From assembly GCA_027531145.1 (NCBI GenBank), contig JAPZRF010000008.1, positions 124,001 through 188,000 on the forward strand: DNA of 64,000 nt, read 5' to 3'. The stretch is from Brevundimonas sp. Lineage in GTDB: Bacteria > Pseudomonadota > Alphaproteobacteria > Caulobacterales > Caulobacteraceae. Positions 35,430 to 44,057 of this stretch are shown piece after piece. A program made the position numbers and the translations under genes. Below the pieces are notes generated by a model that saw nothing but the letters and a program-made list of their open reading frames with translations, was not told where the DNA came from and ran no database searches. Positions within the stretch are counted from its first letter, which is position 1. Every line of letters starts with the position of its first letter.

Positions 35430-35966
35430 GTGGACCCGATGCTGAAATCCATGTTCCGGCCCCGTGCCGTCCGTCTCTCGATCGAGCAACTGTACGCCGA
35501 GGCGGCCAAGCAGGCGCGCGCGGCGGCCTTCTACACCGCCCTCGGGGCCCCCGACCGGATCGACGCCCGCTTCGAGCTGTACACCCTGCATGTGCTGCTG
35601 CTGGTGATGCGGCTGCGCGACGAGGGGCCCACGGGTGCGGACGCTGCCCAGGACCTGTTTGATACCTATGTCTCGGCGCTGGACCATGCCCTGCGCGAGC
35701 TCGGCGTCGGCGACCTGTCGATCGCCAGGAAGATGCGCAAGCTTGGCGAGTCCCTTTACGGTCGGATGACCGCCTATGAGGCACCGCTGCGGGCCGGCGA
35801 CGTCGACGGTCTGGCCGAGGCGCTGGCGCGCAACCTGTTCGAATCGGACGATGCCCCCGGGGCCGCCGCGATCGCCGCCTACGCCGTCGCCAGCCGGGCG
35901 CGGCTGGCCGCCCAGCCGGTTCGGGGCTTGCCCTCGGGCCCGGACTGGGCCGACATCACGGCATGA
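35430..35966 (+). CDS. Ubiquinol-cytochrome c chaperone family protein
   Basis: A 178-residue protein of the CBP3/ubiquinol-cytochrome c chaperone family, which helps assemble the cytochrome bc1 complex. The conserved core includes RIDARFELYTLHVLLLVMRL (about 43-62), DLFDTYVSALDHALRELGVGD (about 74-94) and KMRKLGESLYGRMTAYE (about 99-115). Start at GTG 35430 follows GGAAAGAGG by about 5 bases; ATG 35439 is the alternative. It overlaps the DUF177 gene by 4 bases (ATGA). The neighbouring bamE, DUF177, plsX and fabH order is common in the class. Confidence 0.87.
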   Translation: MDPMLKSMFRPRAVRLSIEQLYAEAAKQARAAAFYTALGAPDRIDARFELYTLHVLLLVMRLRDEGPTGADAAQDLFDTYVSALDHALRELGVGDLSIARKMRKLGESLYGRMTAYEAPLRAGDVDGLAEALARNLFESDDAPGAAAIAAYAVASRARLAAQPVRGLPSGPDWADITA

Positions 35967-36469
35967 CCCTTCCCAGCAAGCCCCTGCGGCTGAACCAGAT
36001 CGGCCCCGGCGTGAGCCGCAGCCTCACCGCCGACGCCGCCGCCAGCGAGGCGGTCCGTCGCGACCTCGGCCTCGGGGCCGTGCGCGCCCTGTCGGCGGAG
36101 GTGAGCGTGGTGCCGGCAGGAGAGGGCTGGCACCTGTCCGGCCGGGTCCAGGCTGACCTCGACCAGGTGTGCGGCGTGACGCTGGAGCCCCTGCCGACCC
36201 GGATCGATGCGCCGTTCTCCCTTGATTTGCTCGAGGGCGAGCCCCCGACCGTGGACGGCGAGGTCGACATCGACCCGAATCATGACGGTCCCGACTGGGT
36301 CGCCGGCCATATCGACCTGTGGGCCTATGCGCTGGAGCATCTGGCCCTCGCCCTCGATCCCTTCCCGCGCAAGCCGGGGGCGGTGTTCGTTCAGCCGGAC
36401 GAGGCGGCGGAGGTTTCGCCTTTTGCCGTCCTGTCCCGCCTGACGCCGCGCCGCGACAGCGAAGGTTGA
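35963..36469 (+). CDS. DUF177/YceD-family protein
   Basis: A 168-residue protein of the YceD/DUF177 family, linked in bacteria to ribosomal protein L32 and 23S rRNA metabolism. It shows VCGVTLEPLPTRIDAPFSLD (about 71-90), where a Cys-containing segment marks the conserved centre, and a C-terminal region with VAGHIDLWAYALEHLALALD (about 113-132) before DPFPRKPGAVF. In many genomes rpmF follows; here plsX follows directly after 101 bases and rpmF is absent from the neighbourhood. Coupled to the upstream chaperone gene by an ATGA overlap. Confidence 0.85.
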   Translation: MTLPSKPLRLNQIGPGVSRSLTADAAASEAVRRDLGLGAVRALSAEVSVVPAGEGWHLSGRVQADLDQVCGVTLEPLPTRIDAPFSLDLLEGEPPTVDGEVDIDPNHDGPDWVAGHIDLWAYALEHLALALDPFPRKPGAVFVQPDEAAEVSPFAVLSRLTPRRDSEG

Positions 36470-36570
36470 CCTAACGTTCGTTCCCTTGCATCCCGGCGCG
36501 CGCCGGGTATCGTCCGGCGCGTTCGAGACGCGCCCGGCTGAGGCTGGACCGGCGCAGGAGCCCTTCAAGC

Positions 36571-37641
36571 GTGATTTCTCCCATCACCCTGTCCCTCGAC
36601 GCCATGGGCGGCGACCACGGCCCGACCGTCGTCATCCCGGGTCTGGCGGACTACCTGAAACGCAGTGGCGACCAAAACGTCCGCTTCCTGCTGCACGGGG
36701 ATGCCTCGGCACTCAAGATCGAACTCAAGCGCCACCCGGCCGTGGCGGCCGCGTCCGAGGTCCGGCACACCGACAAGGTCGTCGCCATGGACGAGAAGCC
36801 GGCCCAGGCCATGCGCCGCGGCAAGGGCTCCAGCCTGTGGAACGCGGTCGAATCGCTGCGCACGGGCGAGGCGCAGGCGGCCGTCTCGGCCGGCAATACC
36901 GGAGCCCTGATGGCGATTTCCAAGCTGATCCTGCGCATGTCCGCGCCGGGGCTGGAGCGGCCGGCGATCGTCGCCAGCTGGCCGACCCTGCGGGGCGTGA
37001 CTGCCGTCCTCGATGTCGGTGCCAACATCGAGAGCGACGCGGAGCAGCTGATCGAGTTCGCCATCATGGGCGAGGCCTTCCATCAGGCCGTGCACGGGGT
37101 GGCGCGCCCCTCGATCGGCCTGCTCAATGTCGGCTCCGAGGACATCAAGGGCCACGAGGAGGTGCGCGAGGCGGCGCGTATCCTGCGCCAGGGTGGTCTG
37201 GACCTGAATTATCACGGTTTCGTCGAGGGCGATGACATCGCGAAGGGGACTGTCGACGTCGTCGTCACCGACGGCTTCACAGGCAATATCGCGCTGAAGA
37301 CGGCCGAGGGCGTGGCCCGCTTCATCTCGACCCTGATGCGTGAGACGCTGACGTCTGACCTGCAGGCGCGCCTCGGGGCGCTGATCGCCATGCCGGCGCT
37401 GAAGCGCATGGGCCGTCGCATCGACCCCGGTGCCATCAATGGCGGCCCCTTGCTGGGGCTCAACGGCATCGTCGTGAAGAGCCACGGCGGTGCCGACGCC
37501 CGCGGCTTCAGCAATGCTGTGCGTATCGCCATCGACCTGGGCCGCAGCGGCTACCTCGAGCGAGTCAGCCGGAGTCTCGGCCGGCTGGCCGCGCTCGCGC
37601 CGGCCGTGGCCGCTCCCCGGACCGAGGATGTCGCCTCTTGA
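36571..37641 (+). CDS. plsX: Phosphate acyltransferase PlsX
   Basis: A 356-residue enzyme producing acyl-phosphate from acyl-ACP for the first step of phospholipid synthesis. SLDAMGGDHGPTVVIPGL (about 8-25) is the N-terminal hallmark; AAVSAGNTGALMAIS (about 104-118), VDVVVTDGFTGNIALKTAEG (about 227-246) and GGAPLLGLNG-like GGPLLGLNG (about 291-299) are also present. Translation starts at a GTG. It overlaps fabH by 4 bases (TTGA), giving the standard plsX-fabH pair. Confidence 0.96.
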   Translation: MISPITLSLDAMGGDHGPTVVIPGLADYLKRSGDQNVRFLLHGDASALKIELKRHPAVAAASEVRHTDKVVAMDEKPAQAMRRGKGSSLWNAVESLRTGEAQAAVSAGNTGALMAISKLILRMSAPGLERPAIVASWPTLRGVTAVLDVGANIESDAEQLIEFAIMGEAFHQAVHGVARPSIGLLNVGSEDIKGHEEVREAARILRQGGLDLNYHGFVEGDDIAKGTVDVVVTDGFTGNIALKTAEGVARFISTLMRETLTSDLQARLGALIAMPALKRMGRRIDPGAINGGPLLGLNGIVVKSHGGADARGFSNAVRIAIDLGRSGYLERVSRSLGRLAALAPAVAAPRTEDVAS

Positions 37642-38627
37642 GTTCCGCTGCTTCCACCCTGCGCAGCGCTGTCACCGGCGTCGGCGGCTACCTGCCCGAG
37701 CAGGTGGTGACCAACGATGAGCTGGCCGCCCTGGTCGACACCTCCGACGCCTGGATCCAGGAACGCACCGGTATCCGCCAGCGGCACAAGGCCCGCGACG
37801 ACCAGCCGACCAGCGACCTGGCCGTCGAGGCGGCGCGTCGTGCCCTCGCCGACGCGGGAAGGACCGTCGACGAGGTCGACCTGATCATCGTCGCAACGAC
37901 GACTCCCGACATGACCTTCCCGGCGGTCGCCTCGATCGTGCAGCGCAAGCTGGGGTGTCCCGTCGGCATCGCCTTCGACGTCCAGGCGGTCTGCTCCGGC
38001 TTCGTCTATGCTCTCAGCGTCGCCGACGGCTTCGTGGCGCGGGATCATGCCCGCTGCGCCCTGGTCATTGGTGCCGATGAAATGACCCGGCTGATGGACT
38101 GGACCGACCGTACCACCTGCGTGTTGTTCGGCGACGGGGCCGGAGCCGTCTTGCTGGAGCCGCGGCCGGGGCAGGGTACAAAGACCGACCAGGGCCTCCT
38201 CGGCTTCGCCCTGCGCTGCGACGGGACCCGCACCGAACTACTCTATGTCGATGGCGGTCCCGCCACTACCGGCACGATCGGTCACCTGCGCATGGCCGGC
38301 AATCAGGTGTTCCGCCACGCCGTGGTCAACATCTCCGAGGGGATCACCGCTGCCGCCGAGGCCGCGGGTCTGACCATTCCGGAGATTGACTGGTTCGTGC
38401 CGCACCAGGCCAACCAGCGCATCATCAAGGGTGTCGGTGAGCGACTTGGCCTCGACGAGAGCAAGGTGATCTCGACCGTCGCCCTGCACGCCAACACCTC
38501 GGCCGCCTCGATCCCGCTGGCGCTTGATGCGGCCATACGGGACGGGCGAATCAAGCGCGGCGACCTGCTGATGCTTGAGGCCATGGGCGGCGGCCTGACC
38601 TGGGGCGCCTGCGCGATTCGCCTGTAA
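37638..38627 (+). CDS. fabH: 3-oxoacyl-ACP synthase III
   Basis: A 329-residue condensing enzyme that starts fatty acid synthesis from acetyl-CoA and malonyl-ACP. TSDAWIQERTGIRQRH (about 35-50), the active-site Cys in FDVQAVCSGFVYAL (about 114-127), the His in FVPHQANQRIIKGVGERLGL (about 253-272), and the Asn in HANTSAASIPLAL (about 284-296) form the catalytic triad. The TTG start overlaps the plsX stop. The ihfA gene follows after 67 bases. Confidence 0.96.
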   Translation: MSSAASTLRSAVTGVGGYLPEQVVTNDELAALVDTSDAWIQERTGIRQRHKARDDQPTSDLAVEAARRALADAGRTVDEVDLIIVATTTPDMTFPAVASIVQRKLGCPVGIAFDVQAVCSGFVYALSVADGFVARDHARCALVIGADEMTRLMDWTDRTTCVLFGDGAGAVLLEPRPGQGTKTDQGLLGFALRCDGTRTELLYVDGGPATTGTIGHLRMAGNQVFRHAVVNISEGITAAAEAAGLTIPEIDWFVPHQANQRIIKGVGERLGLDESKVISTVALHANTSAASIPLALDAAIRDGRIKRGDLLMLEAMGGGLTWGACAIRL

Positions 38628-38694
38628 CCCTTTTGCCCCTTTGATTTCCCGCAGGTTTGGCGTTCAATGCGCCTGACACGCGAGGGAGGGGCCC

Positions 38695-38997
38695 ATGCAT
38701 CAGAACGTGACGCGAGCCGACCTGTGCGAGTCTGTGCACGAGTCCCTCGGACTGTCGCGCCAGGAGTGCGCCGGACTGGTGGAGCGTACCCTCGAGTTGA
38801 TGGTCGAGGCGCTGGAGCGGGGCGAGACGGTCAAGCTGTCCGGCTTCGGCGTCTTCCAGGTGCGTGAGAAGCGCGCCCGCATGGGCCGTAACCCCAAGAC
38901 CGGCGAGCCCGCTGCCATTCATCCGCGTCGCGTCATCACCTTCCGCGCCTCGCAGATCATGAAGGGCAAGGTCGACGGCGCGAACGGCGCGGCCTGA
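38695..38997 (+). CDS. ihfA: Integration host factor alpha subunit
   Basis: A 100-residue DNA-bending HU/IHF-type protein. TRADLCESVHESLGLSR (about 5-21), ETVKLSGFGVFQVREKRARM (about 44-63), and GRNPKTGEPAAIHPRRVITF (about 64-83) cover the arm that inserts Pro into the minor groove. It is assigned to IHF-alpha over HU because of the KLSGFGVF and GRNPKTGE pattern and the position after fabH and before a MerR gene. A GAGGGAGGGG ribosome-binding site precedes the ATG. It is a cell-cycle and site-specific recombination cofactor in the family. Confidence 0.93.
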   Translation: MHQNVTRADLCESVHESLGLSRQECAGLVERTLELMVEALERGETVKLSGFGVFQVREKRARMGRNPKTGEPAAIHPRRVITFRASQIMKGKVDGANGAA

Positions 38998-39002
38998 CCG
39001 CC

Positions 39003-39449
39003 ATGGCGTCCAAGAGCCCCGACGCCTTCCGTACCATTTCCGAAGCGGCCGCAGAGGTCGGGGCCCCCCAGCACGTGCTGCGCTTCTGGGAAGGCCGCTT
39101 CCCCTTCATACAGCCTCTCAAGCGCGCGGGGGGACGTCGCTTCTACCGGCCGCAGGACATCGTCGTGCTGAAGGCCGTGCGCCGGTTACTTCATGATGAG
39201 GGGCTGACCATCAAGGGCGTGCAGCGTCTGCGCCGCGAGCAGGGGCTGAAGCGGCTCGTCAGCTATGCCGATCCGGGGACGGCTCTGGCGTTCCAGACCT
39301 CGCCCGAAGATGCGCTGGAGGGGGAGGCTCCACCGGTCGCGGCCACTTCCGCATCGACGCTGAACGTTAGCGGCCGCCGGCGGCTGCAGCACGTTCTGGA
39401 GCAGATTGAGCGGGCCCGCAGGAGTCTGGAAACGGCACTGGCGCGCTGA
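39003..39449 (+). CDS. MerR-family transcriptional regulator
   Basis: A 148-residue regulator with an N-terminal MerR-type winged helix: FRTISEAAAEVGAPQHVLRF (about 9-28) then WEGRFPFIQPLKRAGGRRFY (about 29-48) and GLTIKGVQRLRREQGLKR (about 67-84). The C-terminal part is a short helix (about 118-148), consistent with dimerisation, without a metal or drug site. It is the ihfA-linked MerR of alphaproteobacteria, 5 bases after ihfA, of unknown effector. Confidence 0.87.
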   Translation: MASKSPDAFRTISEAAAEVGAPQHVLRFWEGRFPFIQPLKRAGGRRFYRPQDIVVLKAVRRLLHDEGLTIKGVQRLRREQGLKRLVSYADPGTALAFQTSPEDALEGEAPPVAATSASTLNVSGRRRLQHVLEQIERARRSLETALAR

Positions 39450-39462
39450 TCGGCTTTTTCGC

Positions 39463-39491
39463 TTGGCGAGGCGACGACGCCACGTCTATAG
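39463..39491 (+). promoter_or_regulatory. Candidate tRNA-Pro promoter
   Basis: TTGGCG (39463-39468) and CTATAG (39486-39491) are 17 bases apart, and the -10 ends 10 bases before the tRNA 5' end. The GGGGGCCCC run between them may be a discriminator. Confidence 0.5.
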
Positions 39492-39501
39492 GGGGCCCCT
39501 T

Positions 39502-39578
<77 letters not shown>

Positions 39579-39628
39579 TTTTCCCTGATCCCCTGCCCCC
39601 AGACCCGGCCAGAAAGCCGGAGTTCACG

Positions 39629-39829
39629 CTACTCTCCGCCCTTCTCGGCCCAGGTCAGCAGCGGCAGGATTGGGACGCCCCAGGCAGTGCCGGCGATGCC
39701 GAAGTAGAGCAGCTGGGCCCACCAGACCTCGGGGATGAAGGGCGACAGCGAGATCACGCCCCAGACATACAGCGTCAGAAAGACCAGCACGCCCGCGGCG
39801 GCGATAGCCCGTCGCAGGCGCGGGGTCAT
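39629..39829 (-). CDS. DUF2842 small membrane protein
   Basis: A 66-residue protein with two hydrophobic helices (about 7-25 and 34-58): AAAGVLVFLTLYVWGVISL and WWAQLLYFGIAGTAWGVPIL. The length, helix layout and WAxP-like ending (TWAEKGGE) match DUF2842, frequent in alphaproteobacteria. Function is unknown. ATG 39829 is chosen because it puts the first helix at the N-terminus. It overlaps the upstream small membrane gene by a few bases (ATGA). Confidence 0.75.
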   Translation of the reverse strand: MTPRLRRAIAAAGVLVFLTLYVWGVISLSPFIPEVWWAQLLYFGIAGTAWGVPILPLLTWAEKGGE

Positions 39830-40077
39830 CGCTTGCTCCGGAACAGGAAGAAGGCGATCAGGGCCACCACCGCCCCGACCCAGCTCCACAGCGCCCAGCC
39901 CCAGCTTTCGAGGGTCGCCACGGCGAACACTCGCACCGCCAGAAAGGTGCCGCAACCGGCCCCGGTCAGGGCCACGAGAGTGGCGAGGCCGACGCCGCGC
40001 CGCCCCGCCAGCTGGTCCGCCGCCCAGGCGATCGCCAGGGTCGCGAAGACCACGACCCCCGCTTCCACATACTGCAC
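39826..40077 (-). CDS. Small hypothetical membrane protein
   Basis: An 83-residue, strongly hydrophobic protein with about three predicted helices (VVVFATLAIAWAADQL, LVALTGAGCGTFLAVRVF, WALWSWVGAVVALIAFFLF) and a basic C-terminus (RSKR). No family is recognised. The GTG at 40077 is a likely start; an upstream ATG at 40157 would give a longer, less hydrophobic N-terminus and would overlap the ctaA region. Overlaps the DUF2842 gene by 4 bases, so the two form a divergent unit opposite ctaA. Confidence 0.5.
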   Translation of the reverse strand: MQYVEAGVVVFATLAIAWAADQLAGRRGVGLATLVALTGAGCGTFLAVRVFAVATLESWGWALWSWVGAVVALIAFFLFRSKR

Positions 40078-40213
40078 CGCGTCCGCTCCCTGATGCGCTG
40101 CGACGCCGAGGAATGTCGCGCCGACTCGATCTTGCCTTAGCGCGGCGCTATCGCCCATGGGAACGGTCGCCGCGTCTGCGGCCGAGCATATCTGTCCCAG
40201 CGCCGAGCGTCGA

Positions 40214-41314
40214 ATGCCCGTCTTCACTCCCCCGGACCGGTCCCGCCCCGTCGCCGTCTGGCTGGCGGGCGTCGCCGCGCTCGTCTTCCTCATGGTGATC
40301 GTCGGCGGGGTGACCCGCCTTACAGGCTCAGGGCTGTCGATCACCGAGTGGAAGCCGATCATGGGGGCCATCCCGCCCCTGAGCGCGGCCGACTGGGACG
40401 AGGCCTTCCAGAAGTACCGCGCCATTCCGCAGTACCAGCTGGTCAATGTCGGCATGTCGCTGGACGAGTTCCGGTTCATCTTCTGGTGGGAGTGGGGCCA
40501 TCGTCAGCTGGGACGCTTCATCGGCCTGGCGTTCTTCCTGCCGTGGGCGGCCTTCATGTTGCTGCGTCTCCTCCCGCCGGCCTCGCCGTGGCGAGCCTGG
40601 TCAATGCCCGACCGCCTCGTCTGGCGCACCACGGCGCTGCTGGCGCTGGGCGGGCTGCAGGGCTTCATCGGCTGGTGGATGGTGGCGAGCGGCCTGTCAG
40701 AGCGGGTGCTCGTAGCCCCGGAGCGGCTGGCCACGCACCTGGGCCTGGCTTTCCTGATCTTCGCAGCCCTCATCTGGACGGCGCTGGAGGCCTGGCACGG
40801 GGAGACCCGCAATGTGCCGCCAGCGGGCTGGGCCCGCGGTGCCGCGGCGCTGCTGGGTCTGGTGTTCGTGCAGTGCCTGCTGGGTGCGCTGGTGGCCGGC
40901 GGCAAGGCGGGGCTGGTCTACACCGACTGGCCAATGATGAACGGGGCGCTGCTGCCGCCCGTCGACTGGTCGCAGGGGGCCATCGCCTTCCTGCATGACC
41001 AGGCCCTGACCCAGTTCAATCACCGGATCACCGCCTGTCTGCTGCTGGCCTTCGTCACCGTCTATGCGGTGCAGGCTTACCGCTGGCGGCTGGCCGAGGG
41101 GGCGGGGGCAGGGGCCTATGCCGTCGCCGCCGGGGTCTGGGCCCAGGCGGTGCTCGGGATATTCACCCTGATCTGGTCGGTGCCCCTATGGCTGGGCGTG
41201 GCCCACCAGGGCGGGGCGGCGGTGCTGCTGGGGCTGGCGACGGTCAACCTGTGGCTGGTGCTGCGCTCGCAGCCCCGGCGGTTCATGTCCGGACCGAGGT
41301 CCACGGGCCTCTGA
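40214..41314 (+). CDS. ctaA: Heme A synthase
   Basis: A 366-residue multi-helix membrane enzyme oxidising heme O to heme A for cytochrome oxidase. VIVGGVTRLTGSGLSITEW (about 30-48) contains the N-terminal signature, FWWEWGHRQLGRFIGLAFF (about 91-109) and QFNHRITACLLLAF (about 268-281) carry the first-half and second-half His ligands, and GVAHQGGAAVLL (about 328-339) the last His. Start is taken at ATG 40214 (MPVFTPPDRSRPVAVW); ATG 40157 would add 19 residues. Its 3' end overlaps the convergent PhoX-like gene by 32 bases. Confidence 0.93.
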   Translation: MPVFTPPDRSRPVAVWLAGVAALVFLMVIVGGVTRLTGSGLSITEWKPIMGAIPPLSAADWDEAFQKYRAIPQYQLVNVGMSLDEFRFIFWWEWGHRQLGRFIGLAFFLPWAAFMLLRLLPPASPWRAWSMPDRLVWRTTALLALGGLQGFIGWWMVASGLSERVLVAPERLATHLGLAFLIFAALIWTALEAWHGETRNVPPAGWARGAAALLGLVFVQCLLGALVAGGKAGLVYTDWPMMNGALLPPVDWSQGAIAFLHDQALTQFNHRITACLLLAFVTVYAVQAYRWRLAEGAGAGAYAVAAGVWAQAVLGIFTLIWSVPLWLGVAHQGGAAVLLGLATVNLWLVLRSQPRRFMSGPRSTGL

Positions 41315-42665
41315 TCGCCAGGGTCATGCCCGGATACATGATGTTGACGAACAACACCTCGCCGTCGGGGGAGAAGCAGGCCCCGGCGAACTCAGCGTTG
41401 CCGTGGAAGACGTTGCGGCCGATCGTGTAGATCTTTCCTTCGGGCGTGACGCCCTTGAGGTGGTTGCGGATACGGTCCGAGTAGTTGTCCTCGCACAGCA
41501 CCAGATGGCCCCAGGGCGCTATGGTGATGTTGTCGGCCATGTTGACCGTCTTCTCGTCCGTGCTCTCGACGAACAGCTGCAGTCGGTCCGGGCCCCCGTC
41601 GAGGTTGGGCTGCAGGCGCAGCACCTGGCCGCGGCGGATGGGACCGCCCGAGGTGGCGGTCAAATAGGCCTCGTTGTCGCCCCACCAGATGCCCTCGCCG
41701 CGGGCCACCAGCGCCGCGCCGGAGGCGTGGCCGCGCTGGCGCAGGTCGCCCGCGGGTGCCTCGACATCCTCCATGTCGATCCAGTCGATCTCGACCCAGT
41801 CGCCGACGTTCCAGGCGCGCTGGTCCTGGTTGCGGGTGTCGGCGCCAGGCCGGCCGTGCAGGGCCATGGCCTGCAGCTTGCCGCCCTCGGCCAGGCGGCC
41901 CGGCGTGTTGGGAATGAAGCGGTAGAACAGGCCGTCGTTCTGGTCCTCGGTCAGATAGACGATCCCGCTGCGGGGATCGACGCAGACCGCCTCGTGGTCG
42001 AACCGGCCCATGGCCTTCAGCGGCACAGGGTCCACCGGGCCGGTCGCCGTGGCGGGCACCTCGAATACCCAGCCGTGGGCCTGGGCCACATCGGCGGTCG
42101 CCGGCGTCTCGTCGGTTTCCTCGCAGCTCAGCCAGCTGCCCCAGGGTGTCGGGCCGCCGCAGCAGTTGGTCGAGGTGCCGATCAGGGTCAGGCGCTCGCT
42201 GACAGTCTGGTGGGTGGCGAGGTCATAGATGACGGTAGTGCAGCCGCCGGGCAGGGGGCGGCCATTCTTGTAGGTGCCGAAGGCCTTGCCGGCGTCCACC
42301 ATGCCGAGGCGCTCCTCGTGCAGGCCGCCGGGTCCGAGGTTGCGGTGCAGGGCGCTGCGGCCGCGCAGTTCGTGGTTGCGAACCAGGGCCACGCGCGCGC
42401 CTTCCAGCGGGAAGCAAGCCATGCCGTCCGGCTGGCCCGGAACGAACAGCCCGTCGTCCATGGTGTCGCCGCTCTGGGAGATGATCTGGTAGGTGAAGCC
42501 GGCCGGCAGATCGAGCAGGCCGTTGGGGTCGCGCACCAGCGGGCCATAGCCCTCGACCTCGTTGACATAGGTCTCGGTGGTCTGGGCCTCGACACTGCGG
42601 GCCAGGCCGGCAAAGGCGAAGGCGACGGCACCGGTGTTCAGCAGGCCGCGACGATCGATGCGCAT
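41283..42665 (-). CDS. PhoX-like (DUF839) Tat-exported phosphatase
   Basis: A 460-residue protein with a Tat-type signal (IDRRGLLNTGAVAFAFAG, about 3-20). The PhoX/DUF839 beta-propeller domain follows, with GLFVPGQPDGMACFP (about 72-86), LVRNHELRG (about 93-101), NCCGGPTPWGSWLSCEE (about 167-183), GRFDHEAVCVDP (about 220-231) and VYLTEDQND (about 237-245), which carry metal-site residues, and APWGHLVLCEDN near 390. PhoX enzymes are calcium/iron-dependent alkaline phosphatases; the exact substrate here is inferred. No pho box was identified. The gene diverges from rplM over a 269-base gap. Confidence 0.85.
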   Translation of the reverse strand: MRIDRRGLLNTGAVAFAFAGLARSVEAQTTETYVNEVEGYGPLVRDPNGLLDLPAGFTYQIISQSGDTMDDGLFVPGQPDGMACFPLEGARVALVRNHELRGRSALHRNLGPGGLHEERLGMVDAGKAFGTYKNGRPLPGGCTTVIYDLATHQTVSERLTLIGTSTNCCGGPTPWGSWLSCEETDETPATADVAQAHGWVFEVPATATGPVDPVPLKAMGRFDHEAVCVDPRSGIVYLTEDQNDGLFYRFIPNTPGRLAEGGKLQAMALHGRPGADTRNQDQRAWNVGDWVEIDWIDMEDVEAPAGDLRQRGHASGAALVARGEGIWWGDNEAYLTATSGGPIRRGQVLRLQPNLDGGPDRLQLFVESTDEKTVNMADNITIAPWGHLVLCEDNYSDRIRNHLKGVTPEGKIYTIGRNVFHGNAEFAGACFSPDGEVLFVNIMYPGMTLAIRGPWTSVRT

Positions 42666-42775
42666 GGGGACTCTCCTCAGGGTGCGCGCCTTATGCCCCC
42701 GATTGCCGGGGAGGGTCATCACCGAACCATGACGGTTCCGGGGGCGGAATCGTCGTAACCTACGCGAAGTGGACG

Positions 42776-42791
42776 CGGTATTTTAATACCG
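42776..42791. promoter_or_regulatory. AT-rich palindrome between phoX-like gene and rplM
   Basis: CGGTATT (42776-42782) and AATACCG (42785-42791) form a 7-base inverted repeat around TT. It sits in a markedly A/T-rich stretch (42780-42815, with TATAAA and GATATAAAA) that stands out in this high-GC window. It could be an operator for the divergent promoters; this is inferred. Confidence 0.35.
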
Positions 42792-42849
42792 TCACTATAA
42801 AGCGATATAAAATCAACGACGTGAACGAAAAGCGGGGCGCAGATTGCGG

Positions 42850-42878
42850 TTGACCCCGCGCCCGTCCTCCTCTATCAG
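42850..42878 (+). promoter_or_regulatory. Candidate rplM-rpsI promoter
   Basis: TTGACC (42850-42855) and TATCAG (42873-42878) lie 17 bases apart, with the -10 ending 56 bases before the rplM ATG. The spacing and -35 are good for a housekeeping sigma factor. Confidence 0.5.
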
Positions 42879-42934
42879 CGCCGCTTCCGTCGGTCCGGTG
42901 TCCCGGTCCGCCTGTCACTCCCAGGACCCAACCC

Positions 42935-43411
42935 ATGCTGAAGACCACCACGGCTTCGCTGAAGCCGGCCGAGGTCGAGAAGAAGTGGATCCACATCGAC
43001 GCCGAGGGTGTCGTGGTGGGCCGCCTCGCGACCTTCATCTCCAACCGTCTGCGCGGCAAGCACCGCGGCGACTACACCCCGCACGTGGACTGCGGCGACT
43101 ATGTCATCGTCACCAACGTCGACAAGGTGGTGTTCACCGGCAACAAGCTGACCGACAAGGTCTACTACCGTCACACCGGCCACCCGGGCGGCGTCAAGGA
43201 AGTGACTGCCGGCAAGCAGCTGAACGGCCGCTTCCCCGAGCGCGTGCTCGAGAAGGCCGTCGAGCGCATGCTGCCGAAGGAAAGCCCGCTGGCCCGTAAG
43301 CAGATGACGCACCTGCGCCTCTATACCGGCGCGTCGCATCCGCACGAAGCCCAGTCGCCCGAGACGATCGACTTCAAGTCGGCCTCGCCCAAGAACACCC
43401 GGAGCGTCTGA
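42935..43411 (+). CDS. rplM: 50S ribosomal protein L13
   Basis: A 158-residue L13, an early assembly protein of the large subunit. [20 protein letters not shown] (about 15-34), [16 protein letters not shown] (about 51-66), [12 protein letters not shown] (about 78-89) and [17 protein letters not shown] (about 108-124) match the family. The N-terminal METTASLKP-like lead is a little longer than in E. coli, normal for alphaproteobacteria. Two bases separate its stop from rpsI, the standard rplM-rpsI operon. Confidence 0.97.
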   Translation: MLKTTTASLKPAEVEKKWIHIDAEGVVVGRLATFISNRLRGKHRGDYTPHVDCGDYVIVTNVDKVVFTGNKLTDKVYYRHTGHPGGVKEVTAGKQLNGRFPERVLEKAVERMLPKESPLARKQMTHLRLYTGASHPHEAQSPETIDFKSASPKNTRSV

Positions 43412-43413
43412 GC

Positions 43414-43908
43414 ATGACCGACGTGACCACCACCGAAACCGCCACCGGCTTCGACGCCCTGAAGGGCATGGGGACCGCCGCCGCCGAGGACGCCGCCCCC
43501 CGCGAGCCGCAGATCGACGCCCTCGGCCGCGCCTATTCGACCGGCAAGCGCAAGAACGCCATCGCCCGCGTGTGGGTGAAGCGCGGCACCGGCAAGATCA
43601 CCGTCAACGGGAAGGACGTGGCCGCCTACTTCGCCCGTCCGGTGCTGCAGATGATGGTCGCCCAGCCGCTGAACGTGGCCGACCGCGCCACCCAGTACGA
43701 CGTGATCTGCACCGTCGAGGGCTCGGGCCTGTCGGGCCAGGCCGGCGCCATCCGTCACGGCCTGTCGCACGCCCTGACCCACTACGAGCCGGAACTGCGC
43801 AAGGTCCTGAAGCCGCACGGCTTCCTGACCCGCGACAGCCGCGTCGTCGAGCGCAAGAAGTACGGCCGCGCGAAGGCCCGCCGCAGCTTCCAGTTCTCGA
43901 AGCGCTAA
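43414..43908 (+). CDS. rpsI: 30S ribosomal protein S9
   Basis: A 164-residue S9 with the typical alphaproteobacterial N-terminal extension (about 1-40). [20 protein letters not shown] (about 43-62) opens the core, [20 protein letters not shown] (about 108-127) is central, and the tail [20 protein letters not shown] ends in QFSKR, reaching the P-site tRNA. A strong terminator follows at 43934. Confidence 0.97.
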   Translation: MTDVTTTETATGFDALKGMGTAAAEDAAPREPQIDALGRAYSTGKRKNAIARVWVKRGTGKITVNGKDVAAYFARPVLQMMVAQPLNVADRATQYDVICTVEGSGLSGQAGAIRHGLSHALTHYEPELRKVLKPHGFLTRDSRVVERKKYGRAKARRSFQFSKR

Positions 43909-43933
43909 GCCGTCTCGCACGGTTTGCTATTGG

Positions 43934-43967
43934 GGCGCTTCGGGGAAACCCGGAGCGCCTTTTTTTT
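43934..43967 (+). terminator. Rho-independent terminator of rplM-rpsI
   Basis: Stem GGCGCTTCGGG pairs with CCCGGAGCGCC around GAAA, followed by a run of eight T. It lies 25 bases after the rpsI stop. Confidence 0.92.
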
Positions 43968-43971
43968 CTAC

Positions 43972-44000
43972 TTCCCTTCTCCCGCAAGGGGAGAAGGGAA
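43972..44000. repeat. Perfect 12-bp-arm palindrome downstream of rpsI
   Basis: TTCCCTTCTCCC (43972-43983) and GGGAGAAGGGAA (43989-44000) are exact reverse complements around GCAAG. It is followed by a G/A-rich tail to 44056. It resembles the dispersed CTTCTCCC/GGGAGAAG palindromes found between genes in Caulobacterales and lies immediately after the terminator, before argC. Confidence 0.7.
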
Positions 44001-44057
44001 AGGTGCCGCGAGCCTGCCACCTTCTCCGGACAGAGGAGACGGGTTAGGAGCGGCGGC

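Noticed and set aside
42666..42934. PhoB box upstream of the PhoX-like gene
   Set aside because: No CTGTCATA-type direct repeats are seen; the palindrome present does not fit the consensus.
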